DNA from: Iamia sp038233335
Lineage (GTDB): Bacteria; Actinomycetota; Acidimicrobiia; Acidimicrobiales; Iamiaceae
Length of the DNA stretch: 43,636 nt
Assembly (NCBI GenBank): GCA_038233335.1
Contig: JBBSME010000007.1
Location: forward strand, 1 to 43,636
Direction of reading: 5' to 3'
The notes beneath the pieces were generated by a model. The model ran no database searches. It saw only the letters and a list, made by a program, of their open reading frames with translations, and was not told where the DNA came from. Made by a program: the position numbers and the translations under genes. This document shows positions 22,607 through 29,441 of this stretch, one piece after another. Each line of letters begins with the position of its first letter. The stretch's first letter is position 1.

Positions 22607-23091
22607 GGGTCCGACGGGCGCAGGTCGCGGTGGACGAGGATGGCCCGGGCGGTGAGGCCGAAGCGCTCGAAGTAGTTCTTGCTGTGGCGCATGCCCGGGA
22701 GCACCAGGGCATCGATGCCTCGACACCCGTGGTCCCCGGCCCAGGTCAGGAGCTCGTCCATCAGCGCCCCGCCCAGGCCGATGCCGCGGAAGCCAGGCTC
22801 GACGTACCCGTCGCTGATGACCGCCAGCGCCGTCCCGTCGCCGACCTCCTCCCGGTGGGCGGCGGCGTAGCCCCCAGCGGAATCCGCGACCGTGCCCAGC
22901 AGGACGACCCCCTGGTCCAGGTCGGCCTCGGCCAGATCTGCGCTGAGGGTCGTGGGCAGGGGGTCGGGGCGGCCGTGCAGCAGCTGCCAGATGGGCCCAC
23001 CCCGCTCCTCCCCCAGCTCGGCGCGGGCCATGTCGGCCAGGCGCACCAGCTCCTCGAGGTCGCCCTCGGTGGCGACCCGGACGGCCTCCAT
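22603..23091 (-). CDS. GNAT family N-acetyltransferase
   Basis: A 162-residue acyltransferase. The acetyl-CoA pyrophosphate-binding motif RGIGLG is at 102-107, after VISDGYVEPGF, and YFERFGLT near the C-terminus is typical of the fold. The acceptor is unknown. It overlaps the NUDIX gene by 4 nt and starts 5 nt after the stop of the helical-protein gene, so the four genes 24109 to 22193 probably form one operon. Confidence 0.92.
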   Translation of the reverse strand: MEAVRVATEGDLEELVRLADMARAELGEERGGPIWQLLHGRPDPLPTTLSADLAEADLDQGVVLLGTVADSAGGYAAAHREEVGDGTALAVISDGYVEPGFRGIGLGGALMDELLTWAGDHGCRGIDALVLPGMRHSKNYFERFGLTARAILVHRDLRPSDP

Positions 23092-23096
23092 CCGGC

Positions 23097-23603
23097 TCAG
23101 CGACTCTGCAGCTGGGCGATCCGGTTCAGGATCGTCTTCCGACCCCGGCCGGACGCCTCGTAGCGGCGGACGTCCTCCAGCTCGGTGGCCGAGAGGGCTC
23201 GGAGCCGGGGGACCACCTGCGAGGCCGCCAGGCTGTCGTAGTCGGTGACGGCCAGGTCCTCGACGGCGGGGGCCTCGATCTCGGGCTCAGCAGCCGCTGC
23301 AGGCTCGGCCTCCGGCGCGGGGCGGGGCGCTGCCTGGGGTGTGGTCTCGGGCCGGGGGACGAGGCCGAGGTCGGCCAGGACCGACTCGACCTGGCCCTGC
23401 ATCGGGCCCAGGCGTCGCGTGGCTTCCACCTGACCCTGCTGGACGGCGAAGCGACCCACCATGCGCGCCATGGTGACCTGGTTGCGGCCCCGCTGGATCA
23501 GGTCCGGCATCAGGGTGCGGGCTTCCAGGGCCAGGCCCAGAGGGGCGTAGACGAGGAGGTCCAGGGCGGCGTCGCGAGACGACTTGTGGTCGGACGAGGC
23601 CAT
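23097..23603 (-). CDS. Amphipathic-helix protein of unknown function
   Basis: A 168-residue protein. The N-terminal half is a long hydrophobic/amphipathic helical region (LDLLVYAPLGLALEARTLMP, then VTMARMVGRFAVQQGQVEA) without a clear membrane-spanning segment. A Pro/Ala/Glu-rich linker covers about 88-125. The C-terminal 40 residues (YDSLAASQVVPRLRALSATE and YEASGRGRKTILNRIAQL) form a helical module of a kind I recall at the ends of actinobacterial lipid-droplet-associated proteins. I infer an amphipathic, surface-associating protein, perhaps of storage granules, with low certainty. The start ATG 23603 overlaps the stop of the acidic DUF4193 gene by one base (TGATG), so the two are translationally coupled. 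Confidence 0.7.
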   Translation of the reverse strand: MASSDHKSSRDAALDLLVYAPLGLALEARTLMPDLIQRGRNQVTMARMVGRFAVQQGQVEATRRLGPMQGQVESVLADLGLVPRPETTPQAAPRPAPEAEPAAAAEPEIEAPAVEDLAVTDYDSLAASQVVPRLRALSATELEDVRRYEASGRGRKTILNRIAQLQSR

Positions 23604-24109
23604 CAGACGCAGTCGGCGCAGAGCATCTCGTCGGCGTCCGCCAGCTGGCCGGGGTGCTTCACCAGGAAGCACGACTGGCAGGTGAACTCGCCGGGCCGCT
23701 TGGGCTGCACCCGTCCCCCGCTCTCGGCCGGCGGGGCCTCGACCTTCGGGGTGTCCTCGTCCTCATCGTCGTCGGCTTCGTCGTCCTCCTTGGCCAGACG
23801 ATCCTTGAGGATGGTGTCGAGGTCCTCCTCGACGTCGTCGGGGTCGGGCTCGTCGTCGTCTTCCTCTTCCTCGTCGGCCTTGCCCTTCGCCTTGGCCTTG
23901 GCCTCATCGGAGTCGTCGTCCGAGTCATCTTCCTTGACCTTGTCCTTGTCCTTGTCGTTGTCCTCGTCGTCGGCCACCACGTCGTCGGCGAGCACGACGG
24001 CCTCCTCGAGGTCCTCCTCTTCGTCGAGGTCCTCGGCGTCTTCCTCGTCATCGTCTTGCTCTTCGTCCTCGACGACGTCGTCGTCATCGATGGGGTCGTC
24101 TTCAGCCAT
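23603..24109 (-). CDS. DUF4193 zinc-ribbon protein with a long acidic N-terminal extension
   Basis: A 168-residue protein. The C-terminal 75 residues match DUF4193: DLDTILKDRLAKEDDE at 97-112 and a zinc ribbon FTCQSCFLVKHPGQLAD...LCADC with Cys144, Cys147, Cys164, Cys167. Typical members are about 100 residues; here an Asp/Glu-rich extension of about 95 residues precedes it, broken by short Lys-rich patches (DKDKDKVK, KAKAKGK). The polyacidic part is probably disordered and could mimic nucleic acid or bind basic partners. Function of DUF4193 is unknown. AAGGA (24118-24114) precedes the ATG. It leads the four-gene operon down to the NUDIX gene. Confidence 0.85.
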   Translation of the reverse strand: MAEDDPIDDDDVVEDEEQDDDEEDAEDLDEEEDLEEAVVLADDVVADDEDNDKDKDKVKEDDSDDDSDEAKAKAKGKADEEEEDDDEPDPDDVEEDLDTILKDRLAKEDDEADDDEDEDTPKVEAPPAESGGRVQPKRPGEFTCQSCFLVKHPGQLADADEMLCADCV

Positions 24110-24150
24110 GAGATCCTTCGTCGTGCGCCCCTGTTGGGCGGTCGCGGCGG

Positions 24151-24156
24151 ATCATA
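24151..24156 (-). promoter_or_regulatory. -10 element TATGAT of the DUF4193 operon
   Basis: On the minus strand TATGAT at 24156-24151 is the closest match to the classical -10 consensus in the window and would give a leader of about 35 nt with a Shine-Dalgarno sequence. Confidence 0.5.
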
Positions 24157-24245
24157 GGCCGCGGCGCTCGCGATGCAACGCACCCGGCGGCGCCGCCGGA
24201 ATGGCATCGGTCATCCGGTGCTCGGCGGGCGCCGGCGAGGCCGGC

Positions 24246-25130
24246 TCAGAACCGGTTGCGGAGCGCCAGGATGTTCTCGACGTAGGTCTGGGTGTCGGAG
24301 AAGCGGCCGTTGCGGGCGACCGACGCGTGACCCTGGTAGTAGGCCGCCAGGGCGTCGCCCGAGTCGCCGCCGTAGCGGCTCAGCAGCCACCGCAGGTAGC
24401 GGGCCGACATGCGGATGTTGTCCTCCACGACGTACGGGTCGAGGTCGACGCCGATGAGCAGCTCCATGTGCTCGACGGTGCCCGGCATCAGCTGGCCGAT
24501 GCCGACGGCGCCGTCGGGCGAGACGAGTCCGTTCTGCCAGCCTGACTCGAGCCAGGTCATGGCCTCCAGCAGGTCGAGGGGCACGCTGTTGGCTGCGGCC
24601 CACCGGGCGAAGAGCGGCCGGTGGGCCAGCCGGTCGGGTCGGGCCTGGAGGCGACTGGGCAGGCCCGCGCTCGAGGACGGCGCGGAGGGCGCTGCGCTCG
24701 GCCCGGGGGCCACGGCCCCGTCGCCGGAGGCGAGGGTGAGGGAGGTGGCCGCCACCACCAGGTCCGGGTCGCTCAGCCCGTTGGCCGCCGCCAGCGCGGC
24801 GACGGTGGTCCCGTTGGCGGCGGCGATGCCCGACAGCGTCTCCCCCGGCGTCACCATGTGGGTGCCGCCGCCGTGGGGGTGGGTGGCCGGGTCATCCGCG
24901 GCCTCGACCGGAGCGACAGCCACCGGGGCGGCCGTGACCGGGGCGGGGACCAGCGCGGGAGCAGCCGAGCCGGGGTGGGCCGGGACGGCGACGGCGAGGG
25001 CCGCGACCGCGGGGCCGAGGGCCAGAGCCGTCCACCCCCGCCGGGGACCACGCCGCGCTGGCGGACGGTCACCCTGGGTGGTGGCAGGCCCGGGGGTCCG
25101 CCGTCGAGTGCTGGGGGTCCTGGGTGTCAC
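24246..25130 (-). CDS. LysM-containing lytic transglycosylase
   Basis: A 294-residue exported cell-wall enzyme. A Pro/Arg-rich cytosolic start is followed by a hydrophobic signal or anchor at about 33-58. A LysM peptidoglycan-binding domain covers about 90-134 (MVTPGETLSGIAAANGTTV) and a Ser/Pro/Ala linker leads to an SLT catalytic domain from about 170 to the end. Glu195 in MTWLESGWQN is the expected catalytic acid, and VGIGQLMP (209-216) and AAYYQGHASV are typical. It would cleave glycan strands non-hydrolytically. GTG 25130 has GGGAG 5 nt upstream; the frame extends to 25241 but without a ribosome site. No c-di-AMP riboswitch is visible in the short leader. Confidence 0.92.
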   Translation of the reverse strand: MTPRTPSTRRRTPGPATTQGDRPPARRGPRRGWTALALGPAVAALAVAVPAHPGSAAPALVPAPVTAAPVAVAPVEAADDPATHPHGGGTHMVTPGETLSGIAAANGTTVAALAAANGLSDPDLVVAATSLTLASGDGAVAPGPSAAPSAPSSSAGLPSRLQARPDRLAHRPLFARWAAANSVPLDLLEAMTWLESGWQNGLVSPDGAVGIGQLMPGTVEHMELLIGVDLDPYVVEDNIRMSARYLRWLLSRYGGDSGDALAAYYQGHASVARNGRFSDTQTYVENILALRNRF

Positions 25131-25170
25131 CGGTGCTCCCTGGAGGTCATGGCCCGCGAAGTGGCCGAGC

Positions 25171-25199
25171 AGAGTACAGCGTGGCGCGCGATCTGTGAA
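25171..25199 (-). promoter_or_regulatory. Promoter of the lytic transglycosylase gene (TTCACA-17-TACTCT)
   Basis: On the minus strand TTCACA (25199-25194) and TACTCT (25176-25171) are 17 nt apart. Transcription would start near 25164, about 34 nt before the GTG. Confidence 0.55.
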
Positions 25200-25201
25200 C
25201 C

Positions 25202-25220
25202 CCCCTCGTGGATCGAGGGG
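25202..25220 (-). terminator. Hairpin between the ThyX-like and transglycosylase genes
   Basis: CCCCTCG-TGGAT-CGAGGGG is a 7-bp perfect stem directly upstream of the transglycosylase -35. It could end the ThyX-like transcript or act as an operator. A smaller stem GCGACG-TAT-CGTCGC lies at 25259-25273. Confidence 0.45.
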
Positions 25221-25304
25221 CACGGAGAGTTCGTCACCCACCGCGCGAAGCCGGCGACGCGACGTATCGTCGCAGGTCAGAACACACGCGCGCCCCGGCG
25301 TGGG

Positions 25305-26912
25305 TCAGCGCGATTGGCGACGGGCCTCGGCCCTCCGCTCGGCGTCGAGGCGCTCCAGCGCCGGCTCGGGGGTGTGGTCGACGTAGCGCATCAGCTCGGC
25401 CACGACCGGGTGACCGGCCTCTTCGGCGATGAGCCGGTGCATGTCCTGGGCCACCACCCGATACGCAGGGTGACCCTGCGGGGTCGAGCGCAGCTCGAGG
25501 GTGTGCATGGCCTCCCGGGCGTTCATCTGCATGACGAACCGGACCTTGTAGGCCAGGCAGGTGGCGTAGGGCGCCTGGGCCGGGAACCGGTCCAGCAGCG
25601 CGTCGTACAGGTCGGCCGAGCGGGCCATGGCCTCGTCGAACTCGGCGGCGTGACCGGCCAGGTCGACCGCCTCGGGTCGGGTGTAGCCGTGGCGAGGGCT
25701 GAGGGCCTGCCACTCGACGGTGAGCATGCGATGGCGCTGGAGGTCGCGGAAGGCGCCGTAGTCGGCCAGCACGTCGAAGCGGTAGAAGAGCCGCTCGAGG
25801 GCCCGGCCCGGCTTGTGACGGCGGTTGGTGCGGTCCCCCACGTAGGCCCGCACCACCTCCAGGCGCTCGTCGGTGGTCATGTCCCGCACCCGGCGCTCGA
25901 CCTGGGCCTCGGGCACGTGGGTCGAGGGGTAGAGCATGGCCGTGACCAGCTTGACCTCGGCGTCGGGGTCGAAGCTGGTGAGGGTCACCCCCGGCGCGCC
26001 GTCGGCGGGCTGGTCGGCCGGGAAGAAGCGGTCGGCCAGGGCCTCCGTGGCCGAGCGGGTGCTGGCCAGGTAGGTGCTCCAGGCCACGCCACGGTCGTCG
26101 AGGTCGACCCGCTTGAGGAATGAGGGGATAACCTTGCGGAGTTCGGTGAGCATGAGGTCGGCGTAGCTGCGGGCCTCGGGGAGCGGGTGCGACCGCATGC
26201 GCAACAGGAGCTGCTCGTAGCCCTGGCCGGTGCCGTAGATGCCCACGTTCGAGAGCGACGCGGCCGGGAGGATGCCCCGCAGGGCGTCGAAGGCCTTGGC
26301 CCGCACCGCCTGGCGGTAGACGAGGTCCGAATCGCCGGCCTCCTTGGGGAACCGCTCTCGGAAGAAGTCCTGGAGGCGGGGCACCAGCGAGGCGTAGGTG
26401 TCGAACAGGCGATCCATGTCGCCCACGTACCGGGTGCCCAGGGGGGAGCCGAGGATGCCGGGGTCCCGCAGGTACCGGTAGCGGCCGCCGAGGCGGCTGT
26501 CGTAGGCGATGTAGCGGGTCGACTGCTCCAGGTAGGCCATGAGCCGACCCCACTCGAGCACCTTGGTCAGCAGGTTGGAGGCCTGCTCGCAGGCCAGGTG
26601 GACCCCGCCCAGCTGGGCCACCGAGTCGTCGCCGTACTCGAAGAAGACCCGGTCGTAGAGCTCCTCGGCCCGGCGCAGGCCGACGGTGGCGTCGATGGTG
26701 GCATCGCCGCTGATGTCGAGCTCACCCACGAACTCGTCGAGGAACAGGCGGCGGAGGCTCTTGGACGACCGGGAGTACCGGGCGAAGAGGGCCCCCTTGA
26801 CCACCTCGGGCAGGTTGACCAGGGCGAACACCGGCCCGTCGAGGTTGGTGAAGTAGCGCCGGAGGACGTCGCCCTCCTCGGGTGTGAACTCCTCTGGCAC
26901 GTACACCGACAC
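25305..26912 (-). CDS. Double-domain ThyX-like (FAD-dependent thymidylate synthase family) protein
   Basis: A 535-residue protein built of two ThyX-like halves. Half 1 (about 1-290) has FFEYGDDSVAQLGG at 90-103 and EWGRLMAYLEQSTRY at 120-134, which keeps the x7-Ser spacing of the RHR-x7-S flavin/substrate motif but has Trp-Gly-Arg in place of RHR. Half 2 (about 310-535) keeps RHR at 393-395 but has nine residues before Ser405, and has NAREAMHTLELRS near 464-476, the ThyX C-terminal signature. Canonical ThyX is about 220-300 residues. Whether it methylates dUMP is doubtful; another flavin-dependent, folate-dependent or nucleotide reaction is possible. I recall proteins of this length in other bacteria annotated as ThyX. 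The start is GTG 26912. Confidence 0.85.
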   Translation of the reverse strand: MSVYVPEEFTPEEGDVLRRYFTNLDGPVFALVNLPEVVKGALFARYSRSSKSLRRLFLDEFVGELDISGDATIDATVGLRRAEELYDRVFFEYGDDSVAQLGGVHLACEQASNLLTKVLEWGRLMAYLEQSTRYIAYDSRLGGRYRYLRDPGILGSPLGTRYVGDMDRLFDTYASLVPRLQDFFRERFPKEAGDSDLVYRQAVRAKAFDALRGILPAASLSNVGIYGTGQGYEQLLLRMRSHPLPEARSYADLMLTELRKVIPSFLKRVDLDDRGVAWSTYLASTRSATEALADRFFPADQPADGAPGVTLTSFDPDAEVKLVTAMLYPSTHVPEAQVERRVRDMTTDERLEVVRAYVGDRTNRRHKPGRALERLFYRFDVLADYGAFRDLQRHRMLTVEWQALSPRHGYTRPEAVDLAGHAAEFDEAMARSADLYDALLDRFPAQAPYATCLAYKVRFVMQMNAREAMHTLELRSTPQGHPAYRVVAQDMHRLIAEEAGHPVVAELMRYVDHTPEPALERLDAERRAEARRQSR

Positions 26913-26920
26913 GGCCGCTG

Positions 26921-26926
26921 ACCCTA
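26921..26926 (-). promoter_or_regulatory. -10 element TAGGGT of the ThyX-like gene
   Basis: On the minus strand TAGGGT is followed by 8 nt and the GTG at 26912, without a Shine-Dalgarno sequence. Confidence 0.45.
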
Positions 26927-26976
26927 GGCCCTCCCCCCCACCGCACCGCGGACCGCGGAGCGTGTCGATCCGGGCC

Positions 26977-27516
26977 TCAGGAGGTCTGCGAGCCCGACCG
27001 GCAGCCCGGGACGGCGAAGGCCTCCCGGCACGCCTGTCGATGGTGGGCCACCAGCACCTCCCGCTGGCCGAGAGCCCGTGCCTGCAGGGCCTCCCAGTCG
27101 ATGTCGGTCAGGGCTCCCTCGTCATCGGCCAGATCGCCCAGCACCTCCCAGAGGCGGAGCTTGCCGGTCACCCCGACCACGAGGAGCTCCAGCTCCGCCA
27201 CCCGGGTCAGCGGGGTCCTCCGGGCGGTGACCATGGTGCGGAGAGCTCGACGAGCTGCGTCCGTGCCACTGACCAGCAGGCGGCCGGCCCGACCGGGCGC
27301 CACCCCGAGACGGTGCTGGGCGTCCCGCACCACCTCGCGGTCCTCCTCGAGCTCATCGAGGAACGTCGCGAGGGCGCGGCCCAGCTCCGAGCCCGGCTCG
27401 ACCTGACGGGCCCGCTCCGCGGTCACCATGGCCACGGCAGCGCCCGCCTGGTGGCTGCCCAGGTACAGGCCCAGCCGCCCGAGCGGGCCCGACGGCAGAG
27501 GGCTGAAGATGGACAT
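26977..27516 (-). CDS. Ferritin-like helical-bundle protein of unknown function
   Basis: A 179-residue, mostly helical protein. The first helix reads LYLGSHQAGAAVAMVTAERA and the second FLDELEEDREVVRDAQHRLG. A later helix TPLTRVAELELLVVGVTGKLRLW matches a pattern I know from uncharacterised actinobacterial ferritin-like proteins (LND-HxAGxxAG, EIxEDR, LSRLVELExLxxGIxGKxxLW). The possible metal-ligand set (His, Glu, Glu, His) is only partly recognisable. GGAG lies a few nt before the ATG at 27516; the open frame continues upstream to 27819 but overlaps the divergent helicase gene. Function is unknown. Confidence 0.72.
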   Translation of the reverse strand: MSIFSPLPSGPLGRLGLYLGSHQAGAAVAMVTAERARQVEPGSELGRALATFLDELEEDREVVRDAQHRLGVAPGRAGRLLVSGTDAARRALRTMVTARRTPLTRVAELELLVVGVTGKLRLWEVLGDLADDEGALTDIDWEALQARALGQREVLVAHHRQACREAFAVPGCRSGSQTS

Positions 27517-27530
27517 CGCTGCTCCTCGGC

Positions 27531-27591
27531 TGAGACGCCTGGCGGGGGAAGGCTGCCCTGATGGGTGCGTCTCAAACGACGACGATCGTCG
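27531..27591. promoter_or_regulatory. Inverted repeats in the divergent region between the ferritin-like and HelD-like genes
   Basis: TGAGACGC (27531-27538) and GCGTCTCA (27567-27574) are 8-bp inverted arms 28 nt apart. CGACGATCGTCG (27580-27591) is a perfect 12-bp palindrome. Both lie in the 148-bp divergent spacer and are candidate operator sites. A TTGACA at 27608-27613 has no -10 at acceptable spacing. Confidence 0.45.
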
Positions 27592-27664
27592 CTCGTGGGC
27601 CGTGCCCTTGACAGGGCGGGTAGCGTCCCACACCCCCGTTCGGGCTCGTCCGGGGGTCGTCGTC

Positions 27665-29323
27665 ATGTCTGCACCCACATCGCCCGCCGGGGCTCCCCCT
27701 GTCGACCACGGGGTCGAGCGCGCCGAGCTGGTCCGCGCTCGAGCCGCCGTGCAGACCAAGCTGACCACCCTGGCCGCGATCTCCGGCGGCGGCGCCGACG
27801 AGCTAGCCGACGAGTACATCGACGCCGTGGTCCGGGGAGCGGTGGAGAAGCTCCAGCAGGAGCTGGTGGTGTTCGGCCGGATCGACGACGACCGGGCCTG
27901 GCGAGTCGGCCTCTACGGCATCGATGAGGACGGCGACCAGCTGGTCATCGACTGGCGGTCCCGCTTCGCCGGCGGCTTCTACCAGGCCCGGCTGGACGAC
28001 CCGATGGGCCTGGAGCGCCGGGTGACCTACGTCGGGTCCATCACCGACCTGTTCGTGGAGGACTTCGTCCGCGGCGAGGTCACCGGCTCCTCCCCCCTGC
28101 TGACCGAGCTGTCCCGCAGCCGCGGCTCGGAGATGCGGGCCGCAGTGGCCACCCTCCAGTCCGAGCAGGACGACCTGGTCCGCCTCGACCCCACCGAGCG
28201 GCTGGTGCTGCGGGGTGGGCCGGGGACGGGCAAGACCGTGGTCGGGCTGCACCGAGCGGCCTGGCTCGTCTACAACGACACCCGCCTCACCGCCGGGCGC
28301 ATCCTGGTCATCGGACCCAGCGACAAGTTCCTGCGCTTCGTGTCGGCCGTGCTCCCCACCCTGGGGGAGGCCAGGATCGTGCAGACCACCTTCGACCGGC
28401 TGCTCGGGCCCTCCACCGCGCCGGGCAGCGACGAGCGCTGGTTGGACCTGCTCGCCCGCTTCGAGGAGGGCCTGTACGCCCCGGCCGAGATCAAGGTGGG
28501 GGCGCGACGCATCCGGGAGCCCGAGGTCACCGAGCTGATCGACTCACTCCGGTCCCGTCCCCTCCCCTGGCGGGAGCGACGCAAGGTTTTCCTCTCGGTG
28601 CTGGCCAACCGCCACGACCTGGAGACCATCGGCGAGCTCAGCAGGGCCGCGGCACAGGTCTGGCCGACCATGACCACGGCCCAGGCCTGGAGGAAGATCC
28701 GCAGCAGGGCCACCCTCGAGTCCCTCGGCGCGGACCGGGCCTGGATCGACGCCTGGCGCGCGGTCGACGCCGACGGCCCGCTGCGGGACGAGGTGCGGGC
28801 CCGGTTCGAGGGCGTGCCCTCCACCTACGGCCACGTCATCGTGGACGAGGCCCAGGACATGACCCTCCTCCAGCTGCGCGCCGTGCAGCGCCGCTCCGCC
28901 GGGGTCTCACTGGTCGGCGACGATGCCCAGCGCTCCGCCCCCAACAGCATCGGGCTGCGCCGGGCCGCATCGGCCCTGGGGGTGGAGCCGGCGGTGATGG
29001 CCACCGCCTACCGCACGTCGGCCGAGATCGCCGACTGGCTCAACGACCACGCCGAGGCTCATGGCATCGACGCCGTGCGCCTGGTTGGCATCCGACCCAA
29101 CAACGTCCCGGTGACCACATCCGATGACCCCTCCGGGGCCCGAGCCGGGCTGGCGGAGAGGTGGCCCAACGTGGCCCTGATCACCGCGGCGGACACCTGG
29201 AGCCACAAGGGCGTCGAGTACGACGGCGTGGTCGTCGACGCCCGGGGCATGAACCCGGCCCAGCTCTACCTGGCCGCCTCCCGTGCCGCCCACCAGCTGG
29301 TCATCGCCCACCCGCCCGCCTGA
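27665..29323 (+). CDS. helD: HelD-like superfamily 1 helicase
   Basis: A 552-residue SF1 ATPase. The N-terminal 165 residues contain the HelD-type region (DDRAWRVGLYGIDEDGDQL, VIDWRSRFAGGFYQAR), which binds nucleic acid or RNA polymerase in characterised members. Walker A GGPGTGKTVVGLHRAAWL is at 184-201, and the Walker B DEAQDM starts at 394, both as in HelD. A VATAYRTS-like segment and SHKGVEYDGVVV follow near the C-terminus. Known HelD proteins are about 700-770 residues and recycle stalled RNA polymerase; this one is about 170 residues shorter, so part of the 1A/2A insertions or the N-terminal arm is reduced. ATG 27665 is chosen because upstream in-frame sequence is the antisense of the ferritin-like gene. 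Confidence 0.85.
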   Translation: MSAPTSPAGAPPVDHGVERAELVRARAAVQTKLTTLAAISGGGADELADEYIDAVVRGAVEKLQQELVVFGRIDDDRAWRVGLYGIDEDGDQLVIDWRSRFAGGFYQARLDDPMGLERRVTYVGSITDLFVEDFVRGEVTGSSPLLTELSRSRGSEMRAAVATLQSEQDDLVRLDPTERLVLRGGPGTGKTVVGLHRAAWLVYNDTRLTAGRILVIGPSDKFLRFVSAVLPTLGEARIVQTTFDRLLGPSTAPGSDERWLDLLARFEEGLYAPAEIKVGARRIREPEVTELIDSLRSRPLPWRERRKVFLSVLANRHDLETIGELSRAAAQVWPTMTTAQAWRKIRSRATLESLGADRAWIDAWRAVDADGPLRDEVRARFEGVPSTYGHVIVDEAQDMTLLQLRAVQRRSAGVSLVGDDAQRSAPNSIGLRRAASALGVEPAVMATAYRTSAEIADWLNDHAEAHGIDAVRLVGIRPNNVPVTTSDDPSGARAGLAERWPNVALITAADTWSHKGVEYDGVVVDARGMNPAQLYLAASRAAHQLVIAHPPA

Positions 29324-29371
29324 CCCCCACCCCGGGCCTGCCCGCCGGCACACTGGTCCCCCCTCTCGAAC

Positions 29372-29429
29372 TGGTCCCTACTTTGGTCGCCCTGGCGACC
29401 TGTCGCCCTGGCGACCACTTTCGGGACCA
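29372..29429. repeat. Nested inverted and direct repeats between convergent genes
   Basis: TGGTCCC (29372-29378) can pair with GGGACCA (29423-29429). Inside it, TCGCCCTGGCGACC occurs twice in direct order (29387-29400 and 29403-29416), and each copy is itself a GGTCGCC/GGCGACC-type hairpin. ACTGGTCCC is also repeated at 29352 and 29370. It lies between helD and the M20 gene and may act as a two-way terminator. Confidence 0.6.
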
Positions 29430-29441
29430 CTACGGGTTCCC

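Noticed and set aside
23753..24109. Acidic Asp/Glu run as a non-coding trinucleotide repeat
   Set aside because: Codons vary within the run, and the same frame continues into a conserved DUF4193 zinc ribbon, so it is coding.
25131..25304. c-di-AMP (ydaO-type) riboswitch before the LysM transglycosylase
   Set aside because: Such riboswitches often precede actinobacterial cell-wall hydrolases, but the likely leader is only about 34 nt and I see none of the conserved blocks.
27608..27626. TTGACA and TAGCGT as a promoter for the HelD-like gene
   Set aside because: The hexamers are only 7 nt apart, far too close for a sigma-70-type promoter.
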